Assembly: GCA_947372965.1 (NCBI GenBank)
Contig: CANBVR010000008.1
Location: 1 to 45,134 of the forward strand
DNA length: 45,134 bases
Reading direction: 5' to 3'
Source of the DNA: Actinomycetota bacterium
Lineage (GTDB): Bacteria; Actinomycetota; Actinomycetes; Nanopelagicales; Nanopelagicaceae
A program made the position numbers and the translations under genes. Within the stretch, counting starts at the first letter, position 1. The number at the start of each line of letters is the position of its first letter. The notes below the pieces were generated by a model that searched no databases, was not told the origin of the DNA, and worked only from the letters and a program-made list of their open reading frames with translations. Of this stretch, positions 22,855-32,794 are shown in pieces.

Positions 22855-24585
22855 ATGTTAAAGATGTCTACCCTGTTGCTGCGCACACTTCGTGACGATC
22901 CAGCAGATGCAGAGGTAGCAAGCCACCGTCTCTTAGTTAGAGCTGGTTATGTAAGGCGAATTGCCGCTGGTATTTATTCTTGGCTACCACTTGGTTACAT
23001 CACCTACCGAAATATTGAAAAAATTGTTCGCGAAGAGATGGACGCCGCCGGATTCCAAGAAGTTCATTTTCCAGCAATGTTGCCTAAAGAACCTTATGAA
23101 AAAACAAATCGCTGGGATGAATATGGCGATGACCTTTTTAGGTTACAAGATCGTCGAAAGAATGATTATCTCTTAGGACCAACGCACGAAGAGATGTTCA
23201 CCTTAATGGTAAAGGGCGAATATTCTTCTTATAAGGATTTGCCATTATCGATCTACCAAATTCAAACAAAATTCCGTGATGAGACTAGACCGCGCTCTGG
23301 AATTATTCGTGGCCGGGAATTTGTGATGAAGGATTCTTACTCATTTGATTTAGATGATGAGGGCTTAGCTATCTCTTACGAGAAGCATCGTGCGGCATAC
23401 ATAAAGACCTTTACTCGACTTGGCCTAAAGTTCAATATCGTTTCAGCAGTTTCGGGTGCCATGGGAGGTTCACGTTCCGAAGAATTTTTAGCGCCTTGCA
23501 GTACTGGTGAAGATACTTATGTTCTTTGCGAGAAATGTGGCTACGCTGCAAATGTTGAGGCCATGGTTACAAAGGTTGCACCATATTCAGGTTCTACGCC
23601 AAGTGCGCCCGAGGTATTTGATTCACCAAACACCCCAACTATCGATACTTTAGTTGAATTACTTAATACAAAATTTGGGCCGGGTCATAAGGGTTCTGAC
23701 ACCTTGAAAAATGTAATGCTGATGGCAGATAAGAAAGCCATTTCAGTTCTAGTTCCTGGTGATCGCGAAGTTGATCTAAAGCGCCTGCAAGCAAATATGC
23801 CCGGCGTAAAAGAAATACGTGTTTTTGAAGATGCAGACTTTGCAAAATTCCCGGGCCTTGTTAAGGGTTATATCGGTCCTCAAGATGCGAAGAAAAATGG
23901 AATTGAAGTTTTAGCTGATCCAAGAATTGTTGTTGGTTCACACTGGATTACTGGTGCAAATGTTAAAGATCAGCATGTTCGCTTCTTAACAAACGGCCGT
24001 GACTTTGCAGTAGATCGCTATATCGAAGCGGCAGAAGTACGCGCTGGTGACACTTGCCCAGAGTGCGCAACTCCTGTAATCATCGATCGCGCAATTGAAA
24101 TTGGACATATCTTTCAACTCGGACGTAAATATGCCCAAGCTCTTGATCTGACTGTTTTAGATAAAGATGGAAAATCTCGCGTTGTAACTATGGGCTCCTA
24201 TGGAATTGGAGTTTCTCGCGCAGTGGCAGCGATTGCAGAGCAAACACATGATGAAATTGGATTGTCCTGGCCAAGAGAGGTTGCACCTGCTGATGTTCAC
24301 ATCATTGCAACAGGCAAAGAGGACGAAGTATTTAAAACTGCGCAGACTTTGGCAGAAGATCTGGAAGAGAAAGGCCTTCGGATCATGTTTGACGATCGCC
24401 GGGATCCAAGTGCGGGAGTTAAATTTAAGGATTCTGAGTTGATAGGAATTCCATTTATCGTTGTTGTTGGAAAGGCACTTGCAGAAGGAAAAGTTGAATT
24501 TCGAATCCGCAAGAGTGGCGAGAAGCAGGAGATTGAGTTACTTAAAGCAGTCTCTGCAATTTACGCAGCAGTAACTGCAAGTTAA
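22855..24585 (+). CDS. proS: Prolyl-tRNA synthetase (bacterial type with insertion domain)
   Basis: [58 protein letters not shown]. Confidence 0.97.
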   Translation: MLKMSTLLLRTLRDDPADAEVASHRLLVRAGYVRRIAAGIYSWLPLGYITYRNIEKIVREEMDAAGFQEVHFPAMLPKEPYEKTNRWDEYGDDLFRLQDRRKNDYLLGPTHEEMFTLMVKGEYSSYKDLPLSIYQIQTKFRDETRPRSGIIRGREFVMKDSYSFDLDDEGLAISYEKHRAAYIKTFTRLGLKFNIVSAVSGAMGGSRSEEFLAPCSTGEDTYVLCEKCGYAANVEAMVTKVAPYSGSTPSAPEVFDSPNTPTIDTLVELLNTKFGPGHKGSDTLKNVMLMADKKAISVLVPGDREVDLKRLQANMPGVKEIRVFEDADFAKFPGLVKGYIGPQDAKKNGIEVLADPRIVVGSHWITGANVKDQHVRFLTNGRDFAVDRYIEAAEVRAGDTCPECATPVIIDRAIEIGHIFQLGRKYAQALDLTVLDKDGKSRVVTMGSYGIGVSRAVAAIAEQTHDEIGLSWPREVAPADVHIIATGKEDEVFKTAQTLAEDLEEKGLRIMFDDRRDPSAGVKFKDSELIGIPFIVVVGKALAEGKVEFRIRKSGEKQEIELLKAVSAIYAAVTAS

Positions 24586-24589
24586 TTAA

Positions 24590-25357
24590 ATGAGCTTGGC
24601 AACCTGGCTCTTTCTTGCTCTTGGTGCAGGATTTGCTGGATTCGTTGATGCCGTTGCAGGAGGCGGTGGACTTGTTCAACTTCCAACTCTCTTAATTGGA
24701 ATCTCCGATAAGCCAATTCCACTAATTTTGGGCACAAATAAAGTTCCCTCAATATTTGGAACGAGTTCAGCAGCAATCTCTTACTTTAAGAAAGTTAAAC
24801 CAGATTTACGCCTAACCTCTTATATGGCGATCCCAGCCTTTATTGGTTCGGCATCTGGCGCCAGACTTGCTGCTTCTTTTCCCAAAGAGTTTTTTCGCCC
24901 ACTTATAGTTTTCTTGCTAGTTTGTGTGGCGCTCTATATTTGGAAGAAGCCCGAACTTGGCCTCTATGAAAAGTTGCGTTTCACCTCAAAAAAGCGCCAC
25001 TTAATCGTGAGCGCCCTCGGCCTGACAATTGGCTTTTATGACGGAATTTTTGGTCCCGGCACTGGAACATTTTTAGTCTTCTTATTAGTTGGTTTAGTCG
25101 GGTATGCCTTTTTGAAGGCATCAGCGACTGCCAAATTGGTAAATATCGCTACAAATCTTGGAGCGATTATTTCATTTCAAATTACTGGCCATATCTGGTG
25201 GCGCTTAGGTTTGGTGCTGGCAATAGCAAATGTGACGGGGGCAATTATTGGATCCCGACTTGCAATAAGAGGTGGTTCTCCTTTGGTTCGAAAAGTTTTC
25301 TTGCTGGTAACGACAATTCTGATTGCGAAAGTGGGTTATGATTGGCTTGTTAGTTAA
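24590..25357 (+). CDS. TauE/SafE (DUF81) family sulfite-exporter-like permease
   Basis: GAGFAGFVDAVAGGGGLVQLPTLL and GFYDGIFGPGTGTFLVFLLV are the duplicated family signatures; about 8 TM. Confidence 0.88.
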   Translation: MSLATWLFLALGAGFAGFVDAVAGGGGLVQLPTLLIGISDKPIPLILGTNKVPSIFGTSSAAISYFKKVKPDLRLTSYMAIPAFIGSASGARLAASFPKEFFRPLIVFLLVCVALYIWKKPELGLYEKLRFTSKKRHLIVSALGLTIGFYDGIFGPGTGTFLVFLLVGLVGYAFLKASATAKLVNIATNLGAIISFQITGHIWWRLGLVLAIANVTGAIIGSRLAIRGGSPLVRKVFLLVTTILIAKVGYDWLVS

Positions 25358-25381
25358 GAACTTAATATAGAAAGGCCGAAA

Positions 25382-25825
25382 ATGCCGATGGAGAAAGTTA
25401 AAGCCGAGATCATGGCCGTTATTGAGCCGATTATTCGTGCAACTGGAAATTATTTAGAAGATCTAACCATTCAAAGCGCAGGAAAGCGCAGAATGATCAC
25501 AATTATTGTCGATGGTGATTCTCACCTAAATCTCGATCAAGTGACTGTAATAACCAAAGAGATCTCTGAAGTTATTGAAAATTTGCAGACACTTGGAGAT
25601 ATTCCTTTTACTCTCGAAGTAACCTCCCCTGGAATAGATCGTCCGCTAACTTTGCCCCGCCACTGGCGTAAAAACTTAGGCCACCTTGTTTCAATTTCTC
25701 TTCTAGATGGTTCTGAAGTTAAAGGGCGCATCGGAGAAGCCACCGAAGTAGATGCCATTATCGATGAATCCAAAATTTCTTATTCAGATATTAAGAAAGC
25801 TGTTCTGGAAGTTGAGTTCAAATGA
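25382..25825 (+). CDS. rimP: Ribosome maturation factor RimP
   Basis: ITIIVDGDSHLNLDQVTVITKEISEVIE...FTLEVTSPGIDRPLTLPRHWRKNLG; precedes nusA. Confidence 0.95.
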   Translation: MPMEKVKAEIMAVIEPIIRATGNYLEDLTIQSAGKRRMITIIVDGDSHLNLDQVTVITKEISEVIENLQTLGDIPFTLEVTSPGIDRPLTLPRHWRKNLGHLVSISLLDGSEVKGRIGEATEVDAIIDESKISYSDIKKAVLEVEFK

Positions 25826-26874
25826 GCGTAGATGTTCAAGCGCTAATTGATCTAACGATTGTTCGTCAGATTCCACTTGAGAAAATGATTAGTTTTATCG
25901 AGAATGCTGTCACTGAAAGTTATCGCGAACTTCCAGATGCAAAGCCGCAAGGACGTGCGGTCTTAAATCGAGATACCGGCGAGATCGCAATTCATGTTCC
26001 ACTATTCGATGAGGCGGGAATTTATACCGAGACCGTAGTCGATGAACCCGAGGATTTTGATCGCACCATTAAATCAATTGTACGTAAAGAGATAAAGCAG
26101 CGGATGCGTGCGCAAAATGATGCCGGAATTGTCGAAGAATTTTCTGGGAATGTTGGAGATGTAATCTCCGGAATTATCCAGCAAGGTCGTGATGCAACAA
26201 TGGTTTACGTTGACTTAGGTAAAGTTGAAGGAATTATTCCGCCTACAGAACAAGTTATCGGCGAGAAATATCTTCACGGCCAACGGATTAAAGCATTTGT
26301 GGTTGAAGTAAAGCAAGGCCTAAAAGGTCCAGAAGTTCTTCTATCTAGAACTCATCCACTCTTGGTAAAACAGTTATTTACATTAGAAGTGCCAGAACTA
26401 AAAGATGGAATTGTTGAAATTGTTGGAGTCTCTCGCGAGGCTGGGGCTCGAAGCAAAGTCTCTGTTAGATCTCACCGCGCTGGCGTTAGTCCAAAGGGCG
26501 CGCTAATTGGTCCGGTTGGTGCGAGAGCTAAAGCTGTTATGGATGAGCTAAATGGCGAGAAGATTGACATCGTTGATTATTCAGAAAACCCTGCGGTTTA
26601 CGTTGCTAATGCATTGGCACCTGCGAGAGTTACGAGTTGTGAAGTTGTAGATCTGGAAAGTAAATCTGCAAAAGTTATCGTTCCTGATTACCAACTTTCA
26701 CTGGCTATTGGAAAAGATGGACAAAATGCCAGATTGGCAGCGCGCCTAACAGGTTGGCGTATTGATATTCACCCAGACAATCCGGTGGAACGAATTGCCA
26801 AACCTAAGCCGATTTTGCCTGAGGATATGCTCTCCGATGAGTCCGAATTAGAGCCCTCAGAGGAGATGGAGTAG
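25822..26874 (+). CDS. nusA: Transcription termination/antitermination factor NusA
   Basis: S1 and KH domains (GPVGARAKAVMDELNGEKIDIVDYSENPAVYVANALAPA; LAIGKDGQNARLAARLTGWRIDI). Confidence 0.97.
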   Translation: MSVDVQALIDLTIVRQIPLEKMISFIENAVTESYRELPDAKPQGRAVLNRDTGEIAIHVPLFDEAGIYTETVVDEPEDFDRTIKSIVRKEIKQRMRAQNDAGIVEEFSGNVGDVISGIIQQGRDATMVYVDLGKVEGIIPPTEQVIGEKYLHGQRIKAFVVEVKQGLKGPEVLLSRTHPLLVKQLFTLEVPELKDGIVEIVGVSREAGARSKVSVRSHRAGVSPKGALIGPVGARAKAVMDELNGEKIDIVDYSENPAVYVANALAPARVTSCEVVDLESKSAKVIVPDYQLSLAIGKDGQNARLAARLTGWRIDIHPDNPVERIAKPKPILPEDMLSDESELEPSEEME

Positions 26875-26880
26875 TCTTAC

Positions 26881-26910
26881 CCCCATCAGTTCCCATCAGT
26901 TCTCATCAGT
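26881..26910 (+). repeat. Three head-to-tail 10-bp units between nusA and ylxR
   Basis: ccccatcagt / tcccatcagt / tctcatcagt; exact 10-bp period, CATCAGT invariant. Confidence 0.85.
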
Positions 26911-26931
26911 GTGTAGGCGGGGGATATGTAA

Positions 26932-27180
26932 ATGCCGATTCCGATTCGGAGCTGCATCGCATGTCGCAAGTCAACAAATTGGTGCGAACTACTTCGAGTA
27001 GTAGCGATAGAAGGTCAGGTAACCCCAGACCCCAATCGTCGCAAAGGTGGTCGAGGAGCTTGGTTGCATCGAGAGTGTCTCGAAACAGCAAAGCATCGCA
27101 GATCATTTCAGCGGGCCTTTAGAACAGATGAAAATCTTTCTACGCAACTGCTGGAGAAGTACCTCAAGGAATTGCACTAA
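26932..27180 (+). CDS. ylxR: YlxR family (DUF448) nucleic-acid-binding protein
   Basis: RSCIACRKSTNWCELLRVV...GRGAWLHRECLETA...FQRAFR; between nusA and infB. Confidence 0.93.
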   Translation: MPIPIRSCIACRKSTNWCELLRVVAIEGQVTPDPNRRKGGRGAWLHRECLETAKHRRSFQRAFRTDENLSTQLLEKYLKELH

Positions 27181-27200
27181 TTAAGCACCGTGCTTAATTA
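27178..27200. repeat. Perfect palindrome taattaagcac-c-gtgcttaatta overlapping the ylxR stop
   Basis: 11-bp arms, 1-nt centre, read directly. Confidence 0.85.
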
Positions 27201-27225
27201 TTTAGAAGGAGCGAAAGCTAAATCT

Positions 27226-27344
27226 ATGAACTCTAAAAAGGTTACAAAGTAATCATGAGCGCCCAACGCTCATGAGTAAGTCATCTATTTAGGCTCCAAC
27301 TACTAAACGTGGGGGCCTCCCAAGAGCAAGACAGGAAGGCAACT
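27226..27344 (+). promoter_or_regulatory. infB 5' leader with mini-ORFs and hairpin
   Basis: Mini-ORFs MNSKKVTK (27226-27252), MSAQRS (27255-27275), MSKSSI (27272-27292); hairpin TCATGAGCG-cccaa-CGCTCATGA (27253-27275). Confidence 0.4.
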
Positions 27345-30086
27345 GTGGCAAAGGTCCGCGTTTACGAATTAGCAAAAGAGATCGGTTTAGAGAGCAAAGA
27401 GCTCCTCGCAAAGTTACAAGAAGTAGGCGAGTTCGTCCGATCAGCATCATCAACGGTAGAAGCACCTGTTGTGCGAAAGTTGATGGAGAAATTTCCAGAG
27501 TTAGAAGCAGCCAAGGCTGCTGCTGCGCAACCAAAACCAGCAAAGAAAACTGCTGCTAAGAAAACTACCGCCAAGAAGAGCGCCGTACCAAGCGCCGAAG
27601 AAATTGAAGCCGCCCTTGCACAACTTCCAGAGGGAACACGTGAGCAATTAGCAAAGGCGCAAGAAACAAAGGAAGCGATTGCTGCATCTGAAGTACCAGT
27701 TGCACCTGCTGCTCCGATATCACCAGATTCAACATCAAGTGATTTACCAAAAGCTGCCGCACCTAAACCAGCTGGAAATAATCCTTTTTCAAGTGGTACC
27801 TCAGCAATTCCAAATTTACCGAGACCACCACGTCCTGCGGGTAACAATCCATTTGGTGGAACCAGTGGTGCAATTCCACGTCCACCTGCACAACGCCCAC
27901 TTCGTCCAGGTGAACGACCACCAATGTCTGGCGCACGTCCAGGTTCTGTACGTCCAGGTTTTGCAGCGCGTCCACAAACAGGTCGTCCAGGTGGCGCACC
28001 AGGTTCTTCAACTCGTCCAGGCGGTGCGGGTGGACCAGGTGGAGCAACCGGCGCACCAGGAAGTTCGCCTTATCGCACACCAGCACCTGGTGGTGCACCA
28101 GCAAACACAGGTGGAAATAGTTTTGGCGGCAAAGGTGGTGGACGTCATCAACGTGGCGGCGCTGCTGGAGCATTCGGTAAGCAAGGTGGAAAATCTCGCA
28201 AAGCGCACAAGAGCAAGAAAGCGCTGCGTGAAGAGTTCGACAATATGGCGGCACCATCACTTGGTGGCGCAGTTATTCCACACGGTGATGGCAAGACAAC
28301 AATTAGATTGCGCCGCGGCGCGACCCTTATGGACTTCGCCGAAAAGATTGGTGGCGATCCAGCAGCGCTAGTTTCAGCGCTTTTCCACTTAGGTGAAATG
28401 GTTACCGCAACTCAATCAGTTGATGAAGATACATTCACGCTTTTAGGTGGCGAACTTGGTTACCAAATTCAAGTAGTTAGCCCAGAAGATGAAGATCGTG
28501 AACTTCTTCAGGAGTTCGATATCAACCTTGATCAAGAACTAGAAGATATTGACGAGGCAGATCTAGTTGTGCGCTCGCCAATTGTTACCGTAATGGGCCA
28601 CGTTGACCACGGTAAAACAAGTCTCTTGGATGCCATTCGTAAGACCGAAGCCGCACGTGGCGAGGCTGGTGGAATCACGCAGCACATTGGTGCTTACCAA
28701 ATTCACCATGATCACAACGGCGAAAATCGAGCGATCACCTTTATTGATACACCGGGTCATGAAGCGTTCACCGCTATGCGTGCTCGCGGTGCGAAGGTAA
28801 CTGATATCGCGGTCCTAGTTGTTGCAGCTGATGATGGAGTAATGCCTCAGACAATTGAGGCGCTAAATCACGCGCAAGCAGCTGATGTTCCAATCGTTGT
28901 GGCAGTAAACAAGATTGATAAAGAAGGCGCTAATCCAGACAAGATTCGTCAGCAATTGACTGAATACAATTTGATTGCCGAAGAATATGGTGGGGACACT
29001 ATGTTCATTAATGTATCTGCAAAGTCAGGAAATGGAATCGATGAATTAATCGATGCAATTCTCCTGGTTGCAGATGCGGCTATTGATCTTCGTGCAATTG
29101 CCGATGATGTTGCTCGTGGAGTCGCAATCGAAGCAAATCTCGATAAGGGCCGTGGCCCAGTTGCCACAGTTCTCGTACAACGTGGAACTCTTCGCGTTGG
29201 CGATGCAATTGTTGCCGGCGGTGCATTTGGTCGCGTCCGTGCGATGCTGGATGAAAATGGAAATACGGTTGAAGAAGCCGGTCCATCACGTCCGGTGCAA
29301 GTTCTTGGATTTACCTCCGTTCCCGGAGCTGGCGATACCTTTATGGTTGCCGAAGATGACCGAACTGCAAGACAAATTGCGGAAAAGCGTCAGTTGGCAA
29401 TGCGTAACGCTCTGCTTGCAAAGGCGCGTAAGAAGGTCTCACTTGAAGACTTCATGGAGCAATCAAAGATCTCAACTCTTAACCTCATTATTAAGGGCGA
29501 CGTTTCTGGTTCTGTTGAAGCTTTGGAAGATGCACTTATGCAACTCGACGTTGGAACCGAAGTTGATCTTCGAGTTATCCACCGTGGCGTTGGTGCCATC
29601 ACAAAGGGCGATGTAACTCTTGCTTCGGCGTCGACGGCGGTAATCATCGGCTTTAACGTTAAGCCTGAACCCCAAACCGCAATCTTTGCTGATGCCGAAG
29701 GCGTTGAAATCCGTTTCTACACCGTTATCTACAACGCAATTGAAGAGATCGAAGCTTCACTCAAGGGCTTGCTCAAGCCAGAGTTTGAAGAAGTCACTCT
29801 TGGAAGCGCAGAAGTTCGAGATATTTTCCGTTCAAGCAAGTTTGGAAATATTTCAGGCTGCCTAGTTCAAGATGGAATGATCCGACGAAATGCACTTGCG
29901 CGCACACTTCGCGGTGGCGTTGTTGTTGGAGAAAATCTCAAGGTTGAATCACTTCGTCGATTCAAGGATGATGCAACTGAAGTTAAGGATGGTTTCGAGT
30001 GCGGTATTGGTCTCGGTTCCTTCAAAGACATTCAAGTTGGCGACATTATTCAGACTTATGAGATGCGTGAGAAGAAGCGCGCATAA
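27345..30086 (+). CDS. infB: Translation initiation factor IF-2
   Basis: [25 protein letters not shown]-domain, Pro/Gly/Arg-rich linker, GTPase motifs [27 protein letters not shown] 27345 preferred (SD aggaagg). Confidence 0.97.
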   Translation: MAKVRVYELAKEIGLESKELLAKLQEVGEFVRSASSTVEAPVVRKLMEKFPELEAAKAAAAQPKPAKKTAAKKTTAKKSAVPSAEEIEAALAQLPEGTREQLAKAQETKEAIAASEVPVAPAAPISPDSTSSDLPKAAAPKPAGNNPFSSGTSAIPNLPRPPRPAGNNPFGGTSGAIPRPPAQRPLRPGERPPMSGARPGSVRPGFAARPQTGRPGGAPGSSTRPGGAGGPGGATGAPGSSPYRTPAPGGAPANTGGNSFGGKGGGRHQRGGAAGAFGKQGGKSRKAHKSKKALREEFDNMAAPSLGGAVIPHGDGKTTIRLRRGATLMDFAEKIGGDPAALVSALFHLGEMVTATQSVDEDTFTLLGGELGYQIQVVSPEDEDRELLQEFDINLDQELEDIDEADLVVRSPIVTVMGHVDHGKTSLLDAIRKTEAARGEAGGITQHIGAYQIHHDHNGENRAITFIDTPGHEAFTAMRARGAKVTDIAVLVVAADDGVMPQTIEALNHAQAADVPIVVAVNKIDKEGANPDKIRQQLTEYNLIAEEYGGDTMFINVSAKSGNGIDELIDAILLVADAAIDLRAIADDVARGVAIEANLDKGRGPVATVLVQRGTLRVGDAIVAGGAFGRVRAMLDENGNTVEEAGPSRPVQVLGFTSVPGAGDTFMVAEDDRTARQIAEKRQLAMRNALLAKARKKVSLEDFMEQSKISTLNLIIKGDVSGSVEALEDALMQLDVGTEVDLRVIHRGVGAITKGDVTLASASTAVIIGFNVKPEPQTAIFADAEGVEIRFYTVIYNAIEEIEASLKGLLKPEFEEVTLGSAEVRDIFRSSKFGNISGCLVQDGMIRRNALARTLRGGVVVGENLKVESLRRFKDDATEVKDGFECGIGLGSFKDIQVGDIIQTYEMREKKRA

Positions 30087-30089
30087 CTT

Positions 30090-30512
30090 ATGGCCTCAAA
30101 TAGAGCACTCAAAGTCGCCGATCGGATCAAAGAGATAATTGCCGATGCCTTAGAGTCGCGGGTGAAAGATCCGCGACTTGGCTTCGTAACGATTACAGAT
30201 GTGCGAGTAACTGGTGACCTCCAGCAAGCTTCCATTTTCTACACCGTTTTAGGTGATGAAGCTGAACGCACTGCAACTTCGATCGCACTTAATTCAGCCA
30301 AGGGAATGTTGCGTTCTGAAGTTGGACGCACACTTGGGCTTCGCATAACCCCAACTTTGGAATTCTTTGCTGATGGCTTACAAGAAAGCGCGGCAGCTAT
30401 GAATGATTTGATGTTTGAAGTTGCCCGTAAAGATGCTGAATTGGCCAAGGCTCGCGAAGGTGCAAAACCTGCCGGTGAAGCTGACCCCTATAAACACCAT
30501 GGCGAAGAATAA
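30090..30512 (+). CDS. rbfA: 30S ribosome-binding factor RbfA
   Basis: RALKVADRIKEIIADALESRVKDPRLGFVTITDVRVTGDLQQASIFYTV. Confidence 0.96.
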   Translation: MASNRALKVADRIKEIIADALESRVKDPRLGFVTITDVRVTGDLQQASIFYTVLGDEAERTATSIALNSAKGMLRSEVGRTLGLRITPTLEFFADGLQESAAAMNDLMFEVARKDAELAKAREGAKPAGEADPYKHHGEE

Positions 30513-30527
30513 GAAAACATCGATTTA

Positions 30528-31394
30528 ATGAATGGCTTTTTGCTAGTAGATAAAGCTGGTGGCATGACAAGTCATGATGTGGTTGCAAAAGCTCGTAAAA
30601 AACTTGGCACTAAAAAAGTAGGACATGCTGGAACTTTGGATCCCATGGCTACGGGCGTTTTAGTTCTTGGCGTTGGTAGCGCTACAAAATTACTCCAGTA
30701 TGTGGTTGATGGAACAAAATGCTATGAGGCAACGATAAGGCTTGGCCAAAGTACCCACACTGATGATCGTGAAGGGGAAATAATTGAAACCATTGATTCC
30801 TCTGAAGTATCGTACGAATTGATTCAAAGCGAGCTTGAAAAGTTTGTTGGAGAGATTTCCCAGCGCCCAAGTTCAGTCTCTGCAATCAAGATAGATGGAA
30901 AAAGCGCTCACCAACGTGTTAGAGATGGGGAAGAAGTAATTCTTCCATCCAGGTTAGTAACGATAAGTGAAATTCAACTCCTCGGGATTGAAACGATCGG
31001 TAAATTTAAAGATGTGAATGTGATTGTTACCTGCTCGGCCGGAACATATATTCGCGCAGTTGCTCGCGACTTGGGTGAAGTACTTAAGGTTGGGGGACAT
31101 CTCACCGAACTTCGTCGAACCCTTGTCTCTCCTTTTGGAATATCTGAATGTACAGATTTAGAAGAAGCAGAGTTAATATCGGTAGCAGATGGGATTTCAC
31201 GAATACTCCCGACCAGAACTTTAGATTTTTCTGAGCTGAACGAGATTTCATTTGGAAGAACAGTCTCTGCAAACGAGAGCGAGATTGAAACTGCTGGCCT
31301 AGATCAAAGTGGAAATTTTGCTTGCTTGCTCCTGAATAAAGAAGTTGCTGGCAAAAAGTTAGCTACCCCGATCCTTGTAAGCATGAAAGAATAG
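30528..31394 (+). CDS. truB: tRNA pseudouridine-55 synthase
   Basis: MNGFLLVDKAGGMTSHDVVAKARKKLGTKKVGHAGTLDPMATGVL. Confidence 0.97.
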   Translation: MNGFLLVDKAGGMTSHDVVAKARKKLGTKKVGHAGTLDPMATGVLVLGVGSATKLLQYVVDGTKCYEATIRLGQSTHTDDREGEIIETIDSSEVSYELIQSELEKFVGEISQRPSSVSAIKIDGKSAHQRVRDGEEVILPSRLVTISEIQLLGIETIGKFKDVNVIVTCSAGTYIRAVARDLGEVLKVGGHLTELRRTLVSPFGISECTDLEEAELISVADGISRILPTRTLDFSELNEISFGRTVSANESEIETAGLDQSGNFACLLLNKEVAGKKLATPILVSMKE

Positions 31395-31398
31395 GAAT

Positions 31399-32268
31399 AT
31401 GGGTAACGCAGTACTTATCGGAATCTTTGATGGCGTGCACCAAGGTCATCAAGAGTTACTTCGTACGGCAAAACTCCATGGAAAAGTAACTGCACTTACT
31501 TTCTACCCACACCCGACTTCAATCTTCGCTCCAGAGCGAACCCCAATGCAGTTACTTCCTTTGGCAGATCGTGTTGCACTTCTACGTGAAAATGGGGCAG
31601 ATCACGTTGAGGTAATTGATTTCACCCCAGAATTTGCCGCACTTTCTCCTGATGAATTTATTCGGCAGATATTGATCGAGAAATTAAAAGCAGATCAGGT
31701 CATTGTTGGAGAGAATTTTACCTTCGGTCATAAAGCTGCTGGAACTGCGCGGTATCTTCAACAAGTAAGCCATGGCTTTAAAACAACAATTCTTAAGTTG
31801 GAAGAGAATCGCGGAACCCCAGTTTCATCAACTCGCATTAGAAATCTAATTATTGACGGAGATGTCGAGCGCGCAAATGAATTGCTTACCCGCCCACATT
31901 ATTTGGTTGGTCCAGTCGTGCATGGTGAAAAGCGTGGTCGCGAAATTGGATATCCAACAGCAAACCTCGGATTAGATTCTCTTGCCTGCATCCCAGCAGA
32001 TGGTGTCTACGCCGGATGGTTGAGCGTTGGAGGAGATAGATGGCAAGCTGCAATTTCAATTGGAACAAATCCAACTTTTCCAGGTGTGCGCGGTCGACAA
32101 GTTGAGGCGTATGCAATTGATCAAACGGGTCTTGATTTATATGATCAAAGCGCAAAATTAGAATTTGGTTTTCGTTTGAGAGATACATTGAAATTTGATT
32201 CTCTTGAATCTCTCTTGGTCCAGATGAAATCTGACTGTATTCAGGCATCAGAATTAACTAAGAATTAG
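31399..32268 (+). CDS. ribF: Bifunctional riboflavin kinase/FAD synthetase
   Basis: IGIFDGVHQGHQELL, GENFTFGHKAAG, HGEKRGREIGYPTANL, SIGTNPTFPG. Confidence 0.96.
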   Translation: MGNAVLIGIFDGVHQGHQELLRTAKLHGKVTALTFYPHPTSIFAPERTPMQLLPLADRVALLRENGADHVEVIDFTPEFAALSPDEFIRQILIEKLKADQVIVGENFTFGHKAAGTARYLQQVSHGFKTTILKLEENRGTPVSSTRIRNLIIDGDVERANELLTRPHYLVGPVVHGEKRGREIGYPTANLGLDSLACIPADGVYAGWLSVGGDRWQAAISIGTNPTFPGVRGRQVEAYAIDQTGLDLYDQSAKLEFGFRLRDTLKFDSLESLLVQMKSDCIQASELTKN

Positions 32269-32332
32269 GGGCAATTCGCGCCTAATTTGGGCCGGATTTC
32301 TCCTCTCAATTCTGCGCTGGTAGCCTTAGGAC

Positions 32333-32401
32333 ACAACAAGCGAGCAAGCGAGCCTTCGTGAGTCACACCGAGGCCCTCGTGACAGTAAAGGGAGTACCAA
32401 A
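32333..32401 (+). promoter_or_regulatory. rpsO leader with structured element
   Basis: GTCAC-acc-GAG-gcc-CTC-GTGAC (32362-32383) and alternative CCT..GTGAgTCAC..AGG; candidate -10 TAGCCT at 32321-32326. Confidence 0.45.
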
Positions 32402-32671
32402 ATGGCACTACAACCAGCAGAGAAAAAAGAAATCATTGCAAAGTACGGCGCTTCCGCAACTGACACAGGAAGTCCTGAAGCTCAGGTCGCGCTGCTATCA
32501 AAGCGAATTGAAGAATTAACAGAACACCTAAAGGTAAATAAGAATGATCACCACAACCGTCGTGGTCTAATCCTTATGGTTGGTAAGCGTCGTCGCATCC
32601 TGCAATATCTTGCAAAGACAGATGTGACCCGTTACAGAGCGATTATCGAAAAGCTCGGTATTCGTCGTTAA
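32402..32671 (+). CDS. rpsO: 30S ribosomal protein S15
   Basis: [45 protein letters not shown]. Confidence 0.98.
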   Translation: MALQPAEKKEIIAKYGASATDTGSPEAQVALLSKRIEELTEHLKVNKNDHHNRRGLILMVGKRRRILQYLAKTDVTRYRAIIEKLGIRR

Positions 32672-32687
32672 TAATAAATAAATAAAC

Positions 32688-32773
32688 ACTTCCATCAGTT
32701 AAACGCATCCTCGGTAGTGGTTTTCGGTTTTTAACCGCGAACTTCGATCGAAGATTCGCTTGCTGATGGAAGT
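32688..32773 (+). promoter_or_regulatory. rpsO-pnp intergenic stem-loop (putative processing/autoregulatory element)
   Basis: ACTTCCATCAG (32688-32698) pairs CTGATGGAAGT (32763-32773), enclosing CGGTTtttAACCG (32725-32737) and GCGAA-CTTCGATCGAAG-a-TTCGC (32737-32759). Confidence 0.65.
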
Positions 32774-32794
32774 ATTGAAGAAATGGAGCGACCT

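Noticed and set aside
26881-26910. Possible CRISPR-like array
   Set aside because: Units are 10 bp, contiguous and without spacers; no cas genes
27679-28371. 230-aa + strand ORF (and 27763..28260 minus) inside infB
   Set aside because: Out-of-frame/antisense readings of the repetitive Gly/Pro-rich IF2 linker; His/Val/Gln-rich low-complexity translations, no plausible start context
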